Position numbers and translations under genes: made by a program. From the NCBI RefSeq assembly GCF_900069005.2, contig NZ_LN831279.1, positions 1,559,453 through 1,623,452 of the forward strand: a stretch of 64,000 bases of DNA. The letters run 5' to 3'. Shown here in pieces: positions 26,638 to 35,530 of this stretch. Origin of the DNA: Paenibacillus sp. GM2. Its GTDB lineage: Bacteria > Bacillota > Bacilli > Paenibacillales > Paenibacillaceae. The notes beneath the pieces were generated by a model. The model searched no databases. It saw only the letters and a list, made by a program, of their open reading frames with translations, and was not told the DNA's origin. Each line of letters starts with the position of its first letter. Position 1 is the stretch's first letter.

Positions 26638-27861
26638 ATGAGTACAGCAAATATAGCGGCGAAGCCGAAGACGAGGAAGCTGTTATTTAGCGCTGGCTTC
26701 AGTTGGATGTTCGACGCGATGGATGTCGGGATTATATCGTTTATCGCCGCTGCTTTGGCGGCGGACTGGGGGCTGACCCCACAACAAACAGGCTTGTTCA
26801 CAAGCATTAACTCGATCGGCATGGTGTTCGGGGCCGCTCTGGCGGGTCTGATGGCCGACAAATTCGGCCGTAAAGCGGTGCTGCTCTGGACGCTGGTTAT
26901 TTTTGCTGCAGCGAGCGGTTTGTCCGCTGCTGCTACAGGATTTGCCATACTGTGCGTGCTTCGCTTTATCGCCGGCTTTGGGCTTGGCGGTGAGCTGCCC
27001 GTAGCATCCACCTTGGTCTCGGAATCTGTACCCGCCAAGGATCGGGGGCGGGCTGTCGTTTTGCTAGAGAGCTTTTGGGCCCTCGGCTGGATTCTGTCAG
27101 CGCTGATCGCTTATTTTGTAATCCCGGATTACGGCTGGCGGATGGCTTTTGTCATTAGTGGTGTGCCAGTCTTGTACGCCTTGTATTTGCGTCGCTCAAT
27201 TGAAGATCCGCCGCGGTTTATCGAGCAATCGAATGCCATGAAACAGCGGTTTTCGGTCAGAGAGAAGCTGCAATCTGTATGGTCAGCTCCTCATCGACGC
27301 TCGACGATCATGCTCTGGATTTTATGGTTTACTGTAGTCTTCTCCTATTACGGCATGTTCCTATGGCTGCCTTCGGTCATGGTCCTGAAGGGCTTCAGCC
27401 TCGTCAAGAGCTTTGAATACGTGTTGATTATGACCCTGGCTCAATTGCCGGGTTATTTCACGGCTGCCTACTTCATAGAGAAGTTCGGCCGGAAATTCGT
27501 ATTAGTCCTGTACCTGGTGCTTACCGCTGCAAGCGCGGCCTGGTTTGGCAGCGCAACGACGGAAGGGATGCTGATCGCCTCGGGAATTTGCTTGTCCTTC
27601 TTTAATCTGGGGGCGTGGGGAGGCATGTATGCCTATACGCCGGAGCTGTATCCGACCAAGGTCCGGTCGACAGGTGTTGGCTTCGCTGCTTCCTTCGGCC
27701 GGATTGGCGGGGTAATCGCTCCGTTCCTGGTTGGCTGGCTTGTAGCCCGGGAGGTAGCGATCAGTTCGATCTTCTGGCTGTTTTTCGTTACGGTTCTGAT
27801 CGGCGCGATTGCCGTCCTCTGGCTAGGTACCGAGACAAAAGGGAAGGAACTTTTGGACTAG
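26638..27861 (+). CDS. niaP: Niacin permease NiaP (MFS)
   Basis: About 407 residues, 12 membrane helices. Several stretches closely match my memory of B. subtilis NiaP (YceI): GWLFDAMDVGI-like start, GGELPVASTLVSE, VLLESFWALGW, VVFSYYGMFLWLPSVM, and SFEYVLIMTLAQLPGYF. It imports nicotinate or nicotinamide precursors. GGGGTGG precedes ATG 26638; an ATG at 26614 gives eight extra residues but lacks a site. No niacin-responsive NiaR site was recognised. Confidence 0.88.
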   Translation: MSTANIAAKPKTRKLLFSAGFSWMFDAMDVGIISFIAAALAADWGLTPQQTGLFTSINSIGMVFGAALAGLMADKFGRKAVLLWTLVIFAAASGLSAAATGFAILCVLRFIAGFGLGGELPVASTLVSESVPAKDRGRAVVLLESFWALGWILSALIAYFVIPDYGWRMAFVISGVPVLYALYLRRSIEDPPRFIEQSNAMKQRFSVREKLQSVWSAPHRRSTIMLWILWFTVVFSYYGMFLWLPSVMVLKGFSLVKSFEYVLIMTLAQLPGYFTAAYFIEKFGRKFVLVLYLVLTAASAAWFGSATTEGMLIASGICLSFFNLGAWGGMYAYTPELYPTKVRSTGVGFAASFGRIGGVIAPFLVGWLVAREVAISSIFWLFFVTVLIGAIAVLWLGTETKGKELLD

Positions 27862-27905
27862 CTTTGGATTAGCAAGCGCCTCTGTGCCTGTCTGTTCAAG
27901 GGAGC

Positions 27906-28080
27906 GCTAATGAAAAATTGAGCTGGCATAAAGGGGAGAACAAGGTGATGCAGAAGCGAAACGCTGTTTGCTGAAGCGAATCTGCATCTGCTTCTTGTTG
28001 TAAGTTTCGCACGGCATTATGTTGGTCGGGATATGGTACTTCCCGATTTGATTCGGGAAGGCAACATGGACCCGATTGCG
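27906..28080 (+). pseudogene. Decayed fragment of a RpoD-like sigma-factor gene
   Basis: This 175-base stretch aligns with bases 38206-38380 of the intact sigma-factor gene at roughly four bases in five, including long shared runs such as AGAACAAGGTGATG and GGAAGGCAACATGG. The fragment covers sigma regions 1.2 end to 2.2. It holds a one-base loss and a roughly six-base gain, so the reading frame shifts, and in-frame stops follow; one frame still reads EANLHL then VVSFARHYVGRDM. It has no start or end of a gene, so it is a relic. Confidence 0.8.
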
Positions 28081-28102
28081 TAATCTACTATTTTGGAGAT
28101 TC

Positions 28103-28285
28103 TAACGAAACGTGGTATCGTTATTGGCTTCAAATCGGGGCGCTGAGATTTTTAACGAAACTGGGTATCGCTATTGAACAAGAATTATCTCTTTTTGCTG
28201 GTATTTCGCCCAAATAACGATATGGTGTTTCGTTAAAAATAATTTCCCGCTTTTTGGGAGCCAATAACGTTCTGTAGTTTCGTTA
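28103..28285. repeat. Four 21-nt hairpin units, element B
   Basis: Units at 28103-28123, 28153-28173, 28215-28235 and 28265-28285, each TAACGA-N9-TCGTTA with small changes. Pairs are spaced exactly 50 bases, with 62 bases between units 2 and 3. The first two are followed by TTGG/TTGA-type flanks and the last two are in the opposite orientation (preceded by CCAA or CAAA). The geometry is the same as at 23875-24056, but the stem is TAACGA rather than TAACGGA. Confidence 0.75.
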
Positions 28286-28290
28286 GAAAT

Positions 28291-28320
28291 AAAAATAGCT
28301 GCTGATAAGCAGCTATTTTT
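28291..28320. terminator. Perfect 13-bp bidirectional terminator hairpin
   Basis: AAAAATAGCTGCT and AGCAGCTATTTTT pair exactly across GATA. It can act on both strands because the stem begins with A tracts and ends with T tracts. It lies directly after hairpin element B and may be part of it. Confidence 0.7.
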
Positions 28321-28324
28321 ATTT

Positions 28325-28612
28325 GGTCCAGCATTGGTCCAGCATTGGACTAACATCGGACTAGCGTCGTGCCAGTATCAGGCCAGCATTGGCCCAGTAT
28401 CGTGCCCGCATCGGACTAGCATTGTGCCCGCATCAGGCCAGCATTGGCCCAGTATCGTGCCCGCATCGGACTAGCATCGTGCCAGTATCAGGCCAGCATT
28501 AGCCCAGTATCGTGCCCGCATCGGACTAGCATCGTGCCAGCATCAGGCCAGCATTGGCCCAGTATCGTACCCGCATCGGACTAGCATCGTGCCAGTATCA
28601 GGCCAGCATTGG
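28325..28612. repeat. 11-nt tandem repeat with 55-nt higher-order period
   Basis: About 26 units of 11 nt with consensus near ATCGKRCCAGC. Five different variants (ATCAGGCCAGC, ATTGGCCCAGT, ATCGTGCCCGC, ATCGGACTAGC, ATCGTGCCAGT) recur in the same order about four times, giving a 55-nt superrepeat. Neither 11 nor 55 is a multiple of three, and no frame stays open through it, so it is not protein coding. The remaining 28613-28725 shows nothing. Confidence 0.85.
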
Positions 28613-28725
28613 GCGGTAGGTGCAGCCGGTGCGGTCGGTTATGGGCGGATGGCCTGACCAGCTGGGCTAATGGCCCGGATACAAAATAAATAGAGCGGTC
28701 GATGAAGTGAGACGAGAATGGTCAG

Positions 28726-29424
28726 TTAACGCTCCAATTGAGCTTGATCGAGGCTTTCGCCCGGCAGCAGGGCATGGCCGGATATGCCAAGCTTTTGCAA
28801 TTGGTGGGCGAATTGTGCTCCGTCCTGCTTGATGAGGCCAAATGTATCGTAGTGAACCGGGACCACGTGCTTGGCGCCGATCCATTCGGCAGCGAGCAGG
28901 GCGTCCTCCGGTCCCATGGTGAAGAAATCGCCGATCGGGATGAAGGCGAGATCGATCTTATGTTTGCTTCCGATGAGCTTCATATCGCTGAACAGTGCGG
29001 TATCACCGCAATGATGGACGATGAAGCCGTTGATATTAAGCACAATGCCCGCAGCAACTCCCAAGTAGACATTGGTTCCGTTCACTTCTACGGATGAACT
29101 GTGGAGAGCCGGGGTGAAGGTTAACTTGCCGAACGGGAAGTTGGATGAGCCTCCCAGGTTCATCCCGGTTGCCTTAAGCCCTTTTTGCTTAAAAAAGTCG
29201 GCCAGTTCAACAATAGCTACGATGGTGGCTCCAGTCCTTCTGGCAATCGCCTCAGCGTCCCCGATATGATCCGAATGCCCATGGGTAAGCAGGATATAAT
29301 CGACATCGATATCTTCTGCCACAGCAGCTGCTTTAGGATTTCCGGTCAAGAATGGGTCGATGATCAGACGGTAATCGCCGGTATCTAAAAATACGCATGA
29401 ATGTCCGAGATACGTTAGTTTCAC
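28726..29424 (-). CDS. UPF0173 family metal-dependent hydrolase (metallo-beta-lactamase fold)
   Basis: 232 residues. GTG start at 29424 behind AAAGGAG; the ORF is open further upstream but has no site. The fold motif LTHGHSDHIG (about 52-61), the central HHCGDTALF and the late VVPVHYDTFG give the expected histidine/aspartate metal ligands. UPF0173 proteins are cytoplasmic and of unsettled substrate. It is transcribed alone. Confidence 0.9.
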   Translation of the reverse strand: MKLTYLGHSCVFLDTGDYRLIIDPFLTGNPKAAAVAEDIDVDYILLTHGHSDHIGDAEAIARRTGATIVAIVELADFFKQKGLKATGMNLGGSSNFPFGKLTFTPALHSSSVEVNGTNVYLGVAAGIVLNINGFIVHHCGDTALFSDMKLIGSKHKIDLAFIPIGDFFTMGPEDALLAAEWIGAKHVVPVHYDTFGLIKQDGAQFAHQLQKLGISGHALLPGESLDQAQLER

Positions 29425-29526
29425 AAATATCGCTCCTTTTTGGCAAAATAATGAACTAACTCTATTATAGCGAAGCAGAGGCATGAGTAAAATTTTGCTG
29501 GCTGGCCAGTGCAGTATTAACATTTT

Positions 29527-29713
29527 GCGCCTGCCGGATCACTGCATAGCTGTGAGCTATGATGATCCAGACGGTAACTAATCCCGGTCAAAACAGCGGC
29601 GGCAATGGTGACTATTCCCCCGGACCAGGACACATCGATCAATCGACTGTTTATGGCAACGAAGCCGCCAAGCGTCGAACCGAAGGCAATATAGATAGGG
29701 TTTGCACTTGCTT
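29527..29713 (-). pseudogene. C-terminal fragment of a possible MFS-type membrane protein
   Basis: On the minus strand an open stretch of about 60 codons encodes NPIYIAFGSTLGGFVAIN and then VSWSGGIVTIAAAVLTG, which resembles the last helices of a major-facilitator protein, and ends in a TAA. A stop codon lies just upstream in the same frame and there is no start. It is probably the remnant of a deleted transporter gene. Between here and 29969 I see nothing else. Confidence 0.4.
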
Positions 29714-29969
29714 ACCGAGTATAACGTTCCAGTAAAGGGGAGAGTCCAGAGATCGTTTGCTATAATCTGTGGAATTCTTATAAAAGAATTCAAAATCAAG
29801 AGTAGAAATGAGCTATAGCGAAAATTAGAGAGCGCCATATCAATGTAAGCGGTATATTTTCGTATTCCTTTAAATTTATCGCTTTTTTTGCCAGGAAGTT
29901 GGCTTTACAGTCAACCCTTGCAGCGGTATGATTCAATCCATAATCCATAATCAATATTAACCAATTCCG

Positions 29970-30190
29970 ATCGCTTAATCTCTGGGATATTCCAGGGAAC
30001 GGGGGAACCAACAAGTGCTTGCTGCGTGATGATCAATGCGGCTTGCGCGACGTCTGAAGGGCCAGGGCTGGTGTGAGAGCCAACACAGGCCCATTCGGAC
30101 AGGGGTGAATCCTGAGGAAGAGACCATGGACTCTTCTCGGGTAGGGCGACTCTCACCGCCCGAATCCGTCAGCTAACTCCGTCAGCGTGG
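29970..30190 (+). ncRNA. c-di-AMP (ydaO/yuaA-type) riboswitch, first copy
   Basis: All conserved blocks are present: CGCTTAAT start, GGGGGAACCAAC, GGGGTGAATCC, GGGTAGGGCGACTCTCACCG, CCCGAATCCGTCAGCTAAC, and the closing AGCG that pairs with the initial CGCT. This aptamer binds two c-di-AMP molecules and usually switches potassium uptake or osmolyte genes off when the nucleotide is high. A terminator follows at 30232-30264, 42 bases after the aptamer. It is the first of two in series before the kdp genes. Confidence 0.95.
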
Positions 30191-30231
30191 GTATGAGAGA
30201 GGAAAGGTGACTGCGAGCCGCAATAAATTCG

Positions 30232-30264
30232 GCCACAGAGGACCGTTTGCCTCTGTGGTTTTTT
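30232..30264 (+). terminator. Terminator of the first c-di-AMP riboswitch
   Basis: CCACAGAGG pairs exactly with CCTCTGTGG and is followed by TTTTTT. Confidence 0.9.
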
Positions 30265-30316
30265 GCGCCCTAATTTGAAAAATGAATTGAAATACAATGA
30301 AATGATCCATCAAAAA

Positions 30317-30491
30317 ACGCTGAATGCTGTCGTGGATAGGACAGCAGCGGGGGAACCAACGGTACTGAGTGATGTCCGCTCCGCGGGCTTCTCAACCTTA
30401 GTTCCATGGGGTGAATCGCTTGGAGGATAATCTATTCTTCAAGGTAGGGCGACTTCCGCGCCCGAATCCGTCAGCTAACCTCGTAAGCGTC
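30317..30491 (+). ncRNA. c-di-AMP (ydaO/yuaA-type) riboswitch, second copy
   Basis: ACGCTGAAT opens the P1 stem and AGCGT at 30486-30490 closes it. The core blocks GGGGGAACCAAC, GGGGTGAATCG, GGTAGGGCGACTT, GCCCGAATCCGTCAGCTAACCT and CGTAAGCG are intact. It is shorter than the first copy because the variable P-stems differ. A terminator follows at 30543-30583, so transcription must pass two c-di-AMP checks to reach kdp. Confidence 0.95.
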
Positions 30492-30542
30492 AAGGAAGAG
30501 GCAACCACCAAAGGCCGAATAGTGGGTCCAAGACCACCCATA

Positions 30543-30583
30543 AAGCCGCGGGGAAGGTTACTATCTTTCCTGCGGCTTCTTTT
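30543..30583 (+). terminator. Terminator of the second c-di-AMP riboswitch
   Basis: AAGCCGC-GGGAA arm pairs with TTTCC-TGCGGCTT and is followed by CTTTTGTG. It lies 38 bases before the first coding start of the kdp operon. Confidence 0.85.
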
Positions 30584-30620
30584 GTGTTGTCCTCTGCAAA
30601 TTCAAGGAGGGTGTTCTCAA

Positions 30621-31034
30621 GTGGAGGGAGAGTTTGTTCTGGTAGCAGCCCCGAACCCGGTTGGACTGAAGTTCATTTTGCTGCTGATGGCAGCGAAGCG
30701 TAATTTCGCGGTACTGGTGAACAACAAGAAGGAGGAAGAAGTCCTTCATAAACTGGGCGTAAGACATGTATTGCGCATCAAGACGGATGACGAGCAGAGC
30801 TGGATCGTTCCGCCGTTTCCAATCGGCCGCTGCTATATTTTTGAACTGAGTATGACATTAACTTGTCGCTATTTGCAAATCTGCCGGAGATGGACGCAGG
30901 ATCAGATTTTCATTATTACTCCGAATAAAAATCCGCGCATGATTTACAAAGGGCTCGGAGCTTCTTATGTCATCCATTCCGTGAGCGGAGAGGTTGGATT
31001 TCTGCTTACGGCAAAGCCACAGCTTGAGCAATAA
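30621..31034 (+). CDS. Unknown 137-residue protein between the riboswitches and kdpA
   Basis: GTG start at 30621 behind AAGGAGGG. The open frame continues upstream to 30411, but that part lies in the second riboswitch and should not be translated. The sequence has an alpha/beta pattern (VLVAAPNPVGLKFILLLMAAKRN, then VLVNNKKEEEVLHKLGVRHVLRI) and Cys-containing middle (SMTLTCRYLQICRRW). No signal peptide, no clear membrane segment. I do not recognise the family. Its place as the first gene under c-di-AMP control, 49 bases before kdpA, where kdpF often sits, suggests a role in Kdp regulation or assembly; it is not KdpF-like. Confidence 0.75.
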   Translation: MEGEFVLVAAPNPVGLKFILLLMAAKRNFAVLVNNKKEEEVLHKLGVRHVLRIKTDDEQSWIVPPFPIGRCYIFELSMTLTCRYLQICRRWTQDQIFIITPNKNPRMIYKGLGASYVIHSVSGEVGFLLTAKPQLEQ

Positions 31035-31083
31035 GCCGGAGCTTAAAATTTATAAACAGGATTCCTGATGGGGTGAGTGTGTA

Positions 31084-32763
31084 ATGGATTATTTACAAAT
31101 GTTCATCGTGATCGGCGTCATATTATTGCTGGTAAAGCCGGTCGGAACTTATATATATCATGTTTTCTCCAATGTACCGAATCGTAGTGATCGCATCTTC
31201 GGAGCAACAGAGCGGTTTATTTTCAGCATAGCCGGCTACCGGCGGCGCGAAGGGATGGATTGGAAGAAATATATTATCAGCTTGCTGGCCACCAATGTGG
31301 TGTTGATGACCATCGCTTTCCTGCTTCTCAGCCTGCAGCAGTGGTTGCCTTGGAATCCCGAAGGAAGCGGTGGTATGGAGCCGACGCTGGCATTCAATAC
31401 GGTAATCAGCTTCATGACCAATACGAATCTGCAGCATTATAGCGGGGAGACAGCACTGAGCTATTTCTCGCAAATGGCTGTAATCACCATGATGATGTTC
31501 ACATCGGCGGCTACAGGTCTATGCGTTGCTATTGCTTTTATCCGCGGGATTACCGGGAGAGGCCAACGGCTGGGGAATTTCTTCGAGGATTTTGTAAAGG
31601 CGATCGTTCGTATTCTTCTGCCTGCTTCGCTGATCGTAACGTTTCTGCTGGTGGCGCTCCAGGTTCCGCAAACCTTGCAGCCTGCCACGGCTGTGAACAC
31701 GCTGGAAGGGACTGTACAGCGAATCTCGCTTGGGCCGGTGGCCTCGCTGGAATCCATCAAGCATTTGGGTACGAACGGGGGTGGATTCTTTGGAGCAAAT
31801 TCCTCTCATCCGTTCGAGAACCCCAGCGGGTTGACGAATGCAATAGAGATGTGGTCCATGTGGCTGATCAGCGCATCACTGCCTTATACATTCGGTTTAT
31901 TTGCCCGCAATAAGAAGCAAGGTTGGGTTATTTTCTCCGCGATGATGGTCTTGTTCCTTGGATTTCTATCTTTGGTCTATTTCAGCGAGAAGGCCGGGAA
32001 CCCGCTCTTCCATACGCTTGGAATAGACGTCACGCAAGGTAATATGGAGGGCAAAGAGGTGCGTTTCGGGGTTGCGGGCTCGGCGATTTTTACGGCGATT
32101 ACGACCGCTGCGACTACGGGGAGCGTTAACAATATGCATGATTCGCTTACTCCGCTTGGCGGCCTGGCAGCTCTGGCCCAGATGATGCTGAACGTCGTCT
32201 TTGGCGGGAAGGGCGTCGGACTTATGAACATGGTGATGTACGCCATACTCGGCGTATTTATTTGTGGATTAATGGTCGGCAGAACGCCGGAGTTCCTTAG
32301 CAAGAAGATTGAAGCCAGGGAGATGAAGCTGATCGCCATTGCGATTCTTATCCATCCCTTGCTTGTGCTTGCGCCAACAGCAATCAGCGCTATGACAGGG
32401 TTAGGGTACGACGCAGTCACAAATCCGGGGTATCACGGTCTGTCGCAAATGCTGTATGAGTATGCATCCTCTGCCGCAAATAACGGCTCCGGCTTCGAGG
32501 GCCTCGCGGATAATACTGCATTCTGGAATATTATGACCGGCTTGGTCATGCTTCTGGGCCGCTATATATCCATGATTGCTTTGTTAGCTGCCGCAGGGTC
32601 CTTAATGCAGAAAGAGCCTGTCATGGAGACGATCGGTACGCTGCGGACTGACAATAAATTATTCGCTGGAATTCTCGTAGGAACGGTATTGCTAATCGGA
32701 GCTCTTACTTTTCTGCCGGTGCTTGCCGCAGGTCCTGTAGCTGAGTATTTGACGCTAAAATAA
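31084..32763 (+). CDS. kdpA: Potassium-transporting ATPase subunit KdpA
   Basis: 559 residues, ten or so membrane helices. It is the channel-like, potassium-selective subunit of the high-affinity KdpFABC pump. Selectivity-loop-like segments are visible, for example TNTNLQHYSGET and HLGTNGGGFFGANSSHPFENP, and TTAATTGSVNNMHDSL. The length is normal for the family. GGGGTGAGTG lies before the ATG. No kdpF-like short ORF precedes it. Confidence 0.96.
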   Translation: MDYLQMFIVIGVILLLVKPVGTYIYHVFSNVPNRSDRIFGATERFIFSIAGYRRREGMDWKKYIISLLATNVVLMTIAFLLLSLQQWLPWNPEGSGGMEPTLAFNTVISFMTNTNLQHYSGETALSYFSQMAVITMMMFTSAATGLCVAIAFIRGITGRGQRLGNFFEDFVKAIVRILLPASLIVTFLLVALQVPQTLQPATAVNTLEGTVQRISLGPVASLESIKHLGTNGGGFFGANSSHPFENPSGLTNAIEMWSMWLISASLPYTFGLFARNKKQGWVIFSAMMVLFLGFLSLVYFSEKAGNPLFHTLGIDVTQGNMEGKEVRFGVAGSAIFTAITTAATTGSVNNMHDSLTPLGGLAALAQMMLNVVFGGKGVGLMNMVMYAILGVFICGLMVGRTPEFLSKKIEAREMKLIAIAILIHPLLVLAPTAISAMTGLGYDAVTNPGYHGLSQMLYEYASSAANNGSGFEGLADNTAFWNIMTGLVMLLGRYISMIALLAAAGSLMQKEPVMETIGTLRTDNKLFAGILVGTVLLIGALTFLPVLAAGPVAEYLTLK

Positions 32764-32783
32764 TTTAAAGAGGTGTGCTAAAC

Positions 32784-34814
32784 ATGAGCACTGGGCATAA
32801 ATCGATGTTATCCGGAAAAATGATGCGAGGAGCCGCGCTGGAAAGCTTGAAAAAGCTGAATCCGCTGTGGATGATCAAGAATCCGGTCATGTTCGTTGTA
32901 GAAATCGGAGCTTTCCTCGTACTCCTGCAAATCCTGTTCCCCGGATTGCTTGGGGAAGATCACAATACGGGGGTTAATGTGGCCATCTTCTTAATCCTGT
33001 TGATTACGATATGGTTCGCGAATTTTGCTGAAGCTCTTGCGGAAGGTAGAGGGAAGGCCCAGGCGGACAGCCTGAAGAAGACGAAGCAGCAAGTTATGGC
33101 AAACCGATTAATAGGCGGCAGTACGAAAAGCGTGCCTTCCTCCGAGTTGTGCAAAGGCGATATTGTCGTTGTCTCGCAAGGGGAGATGATCCCGGCAGAC
33201 GGTGAAATTATCGAGGGGCTGGCTTCGGTGGATGAATCTGCGATCACGGGGGAATCGGCTCCGGTCATTAAGGAAGCTGGCGGCGACTTCAGCTCCGTTA
33301 CAGGCGGAACTCTGGTCGCCAGCGACAGGATTGTTGTTCGTGTTACGAACGATCCTGGACAGTCATTTATCGACCGGATGATTTCATTAGTTGAAGGTGC
33401 AGAACGTCAGAAGACGCCAAATGAAATTGCTTTGGGGACTTTACTTACCGTATTAACGGTTATTTTCCTGATTGTGGTTATTACCTTAAAGCCGATTGCT
33501 GATTATCTGAATATTCATCTGGAGATCACCGTACTGGTATCGCTGCTGGTCTGTCTAATCCCGACAACGATCGGAGGACTGCTGTCCGCCATCGGGATTG
33601 CCGGAATGGACCGGGTGACACAATACAATGTACTGGCGATGTCCGGTAAAGCCGTAGAAGCCGCCGGAGATATCAACACCATGATTCTCGATAAGACAGG
33701 GACGATCACCTTTGGCAACCGAATGGCGGCGGAATTTCTCCCCGTTGCTGGTAGAGCTGAAGAGGAGCTTGCCCGTTGGGCTGCGGTAACCTCAAAATTC
33801 GATGAGACACCCGAAGGACGGTCCGTGCTTGAATTGCTTCGCAAACAGGGGCTCGAATATGACGAATCCTTAGCCGCTGCCGGGGAGAGCATTGCGTTCA
33901 AAGCGGAGACGCGTATGAGCGGCGTCGACCTGCAGGATGGCAGGAAAGTCCGCAAGGGCGCTGTGGATGCAATTACAAAATGGGTCAGCAGTCTAGGCGG
34001 TTCTATTCCGAATGACCTGGAGGCAACAACTAATCAAGTGGCTACGGCGGGCGGGACGCCGCTGGCGGTTGCGGTGGATGAAGTGATCTATGGCATTATT
34101 CATCTCAAGGACACCGTTAAACCAGGCATGAAAGAACGATTTGAGCAATTGCGGAAAATGGGAATTCGAACGATTATGTGCACCGGTGATAATCCGCTGA
34201 CCGCTGCTACGATTGCCAGAGAAGCTGGGGTGGATGATTACATCGCTGAATGCAAGCCAGAGGATAAGATCGATGTCATCCGTCGTGAGCAAGCGCAAGG
34301 AAAGCTAGTTGCAATGACCGGTGACGGGACGAATGATGCTCCTGCATTAGCGCAAGCGGATGTGGGTCTGGCGATGAACAGCGGGACGGTATCCGCCAAG
34401 GAAGCGGCGAATATGGTGGATCTCGATTCTGATCCGTCCAAGCTGATCGAGGTCGTAGGAATCGGCAAGCAGCTTTTGATGACGCGCGGTGCATTAACTA
34501 CATTTAGTATTGCTAATGATATCGCCAAATATTTTGCAATTATTCCAGCGATGTTTATGCTGGCTATCCCGGAGATGGATGCACTTAACATGATGAGGCT
34601 TGGTTCGCCGCTCTCGGCGATTTTGTCCGCCCTAATCTTCAATGCGGTCATTATTCCGCTCTTGATCCCAATTGCTATGCGTGGAGTCAAGTATCGGCCC
34701 ATGAGCTCACAGCGTCTGCTAAGCAGAAATTTGCTGATCTTTGGCTTGGGCGGTGTGGTGGCCCCGTTCATCGGTATTAAACTGATCGACCTGCTCGTGC
34801 ATTTATGGGTCTAA
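32784..34814 (+). CDS. kdpB: Potassium-transporting ATPase ATP-binding subunit KdpB
   Basis: 676 residues. P-type ATPase hallmarks: ITGES in the actuator domain, the phosphorylated Asp near 303 in LDKTGTIT, and [12 protein letters not shown] at the hinge. Seven or so membrane segments. AAAGAGG lies 12 bases before the ATG at 32784; a GTG in frame at 32775 has no site of its own. Confidence 0.96.
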   Translation: MSTGHKSMLSGKMMRGAALESLKKLNPLWMIKNPVMFVVEIGAFLVLLQILFPGLLGEDHNTGVNVAIFLILLITIWFANFAEALAEGRGKAQADSLKKTKQQVMANRLIGGSTKSVPSSELCKGDIVVVSQGEMIPADGEIIEGLASVDESAITGESAPVIKEAGGDFSSVTGGTLVASDRIVVRVTNDPGQSFIDRMISLVEGAERQKTPNEIALGTLLTVLTVIFLIVVITLKPIADYLNIHLEITVLVSLLVCLIPTTIGGLLSAIGIAGMDRVTQYNVLAMSGKAVEAAGDINTMILDKTGTITFGNRMAAEFLPVAGRAEEELARWAAVTSKFDETPEGRSVLELLRKQGLEYDESLAAAGESIAFKAETRMSGVDLQDGRKVRKGAVDAITKWVSSLGGSIPNDLEATTNQVATAGGTPLAVAVDEVIYGIIHLKDTVKPGMKERFEQLRKMGIRTIMCTGDNPLTAATIAREAGVDDYIAECKPEDKIDVIRREQAQGKLVAMTGDGTNDAPALAQADVGLAMNSGTVSAKEAANMVDLDSDPSKLIEVVGIGKQLLMTRGALTTFSIANDIAKYFAIIPAMFMLAIPEMDALNMMRLGSPLSAILSALIFNAVIIPLLIPIAMRGVKYRPMSSQRLLSRNLLIFGLGGVVAPFIGIKLIDLLVHLWV

Positions 34815-34844
34815 TTTATGGATTCAGAAAGGAAGTAATCAAGT

Positions 34845-35471
34845 ATGGCAGTTACTAAATCCGGTAAGCAATCGTGGTTATCTGTCTCGGGCTCGGCCTT
34901 ATGGGTTGCTCTCCGCTTCAGCATCATTTTTATCATTCTCTGCGGAATTGTCTACCCACTGGCAAGTACAGGCTTGGCACAAATTCTGTTCCCATGGCAG
35001 GCTAATGGAAGCTTAATTAAGGACAACCAGGGAAAGGTTATTGGTTCCGAATTGATCGGTCAATCCTTCACGGATCCGAAGCTGTTTCATGGACGAATAT
35101 CCAGTATTGATTATAATGGGGCAGGCTCAGGCTCCAGCAATTACGCGCCTTCCAACCCGCAGCTGATGCAGCGGATCGGGTCGTCGCTGGACGCATGGAA
35201 GAAGGCTAATCCGGACGCGCCGTTCAGCAAACTGCCCATTGATTTAATGACGAACTCGGGCTCCGGACTTGACCCTCACATTACGCCGCAAGCGGCGGAA
35301 TCGCAGATTCCGCGAATCAGCAAGCTGACCGGCATTGCGGTGGATAAACTGGAATGGATGGTACAGGATGCAACCAGCGCACGGGATCTGGGCCTCTTCG
35401 GTCAACCGAGAGTGAATGTGCTGCGGCTTAATATGGAGCTGCAGGAGCAACTTCTAAAAATCAACTCTTAG
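34845..35471 (+). CDS. kdpC: Potassium-transporting ATPase subunit KdpC
   Basis: 208 residues. One N-terminal membrane segment (about 20-45) with an outer domain carrying GQSFTDPKLFHGR, ASSxNYAPSNP-like and LDPHITPQAAESQIPRI, the characteristic KdpC blocks, and a terminal NVLRLNMEL. The protein stabilises KdpA/KdpB and tunes ATP affinity. GGAAG precedes the ATG by about 10 bases. Confidence 0.94.
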   Translation: MAVTKSGKQSWLSVSGSALWVALRFSIIFIILCGIVYPLASTGLAQILFPWQANGSLIKDNQGKVIGSELIGQSFTDPKLFHGRISSIDYNGAGSGSSNYAPSNPQLMQRIGSSLDAWKKANPDAPFSKLPIDLMTNSGSGLDPHITPQAAESQIPRISKLTGIAVDKLEWMVQDATSARDLGLFGQPRVNVLRLNMELQEQLLKINS

Positions 35472-35530
35472 TTTGATCCAATCTGATTAACTTGTTCTGG
35501 CTGAAGAATGTGCGGAAGGTGGATATACCG

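Noticed and set aside
28325..28612. CRISPR-like array
   Set aside because: Units of 11 nt follow each other without unique spacers and there are no cas genes.
30411..30620. N-terminal extension of the unknown kdp leader gene
   Set aside because: It would place coding sequence inside the second c-di-AMP aptamer and terminator; the GTG at 30621 has its own strong ribosome site.
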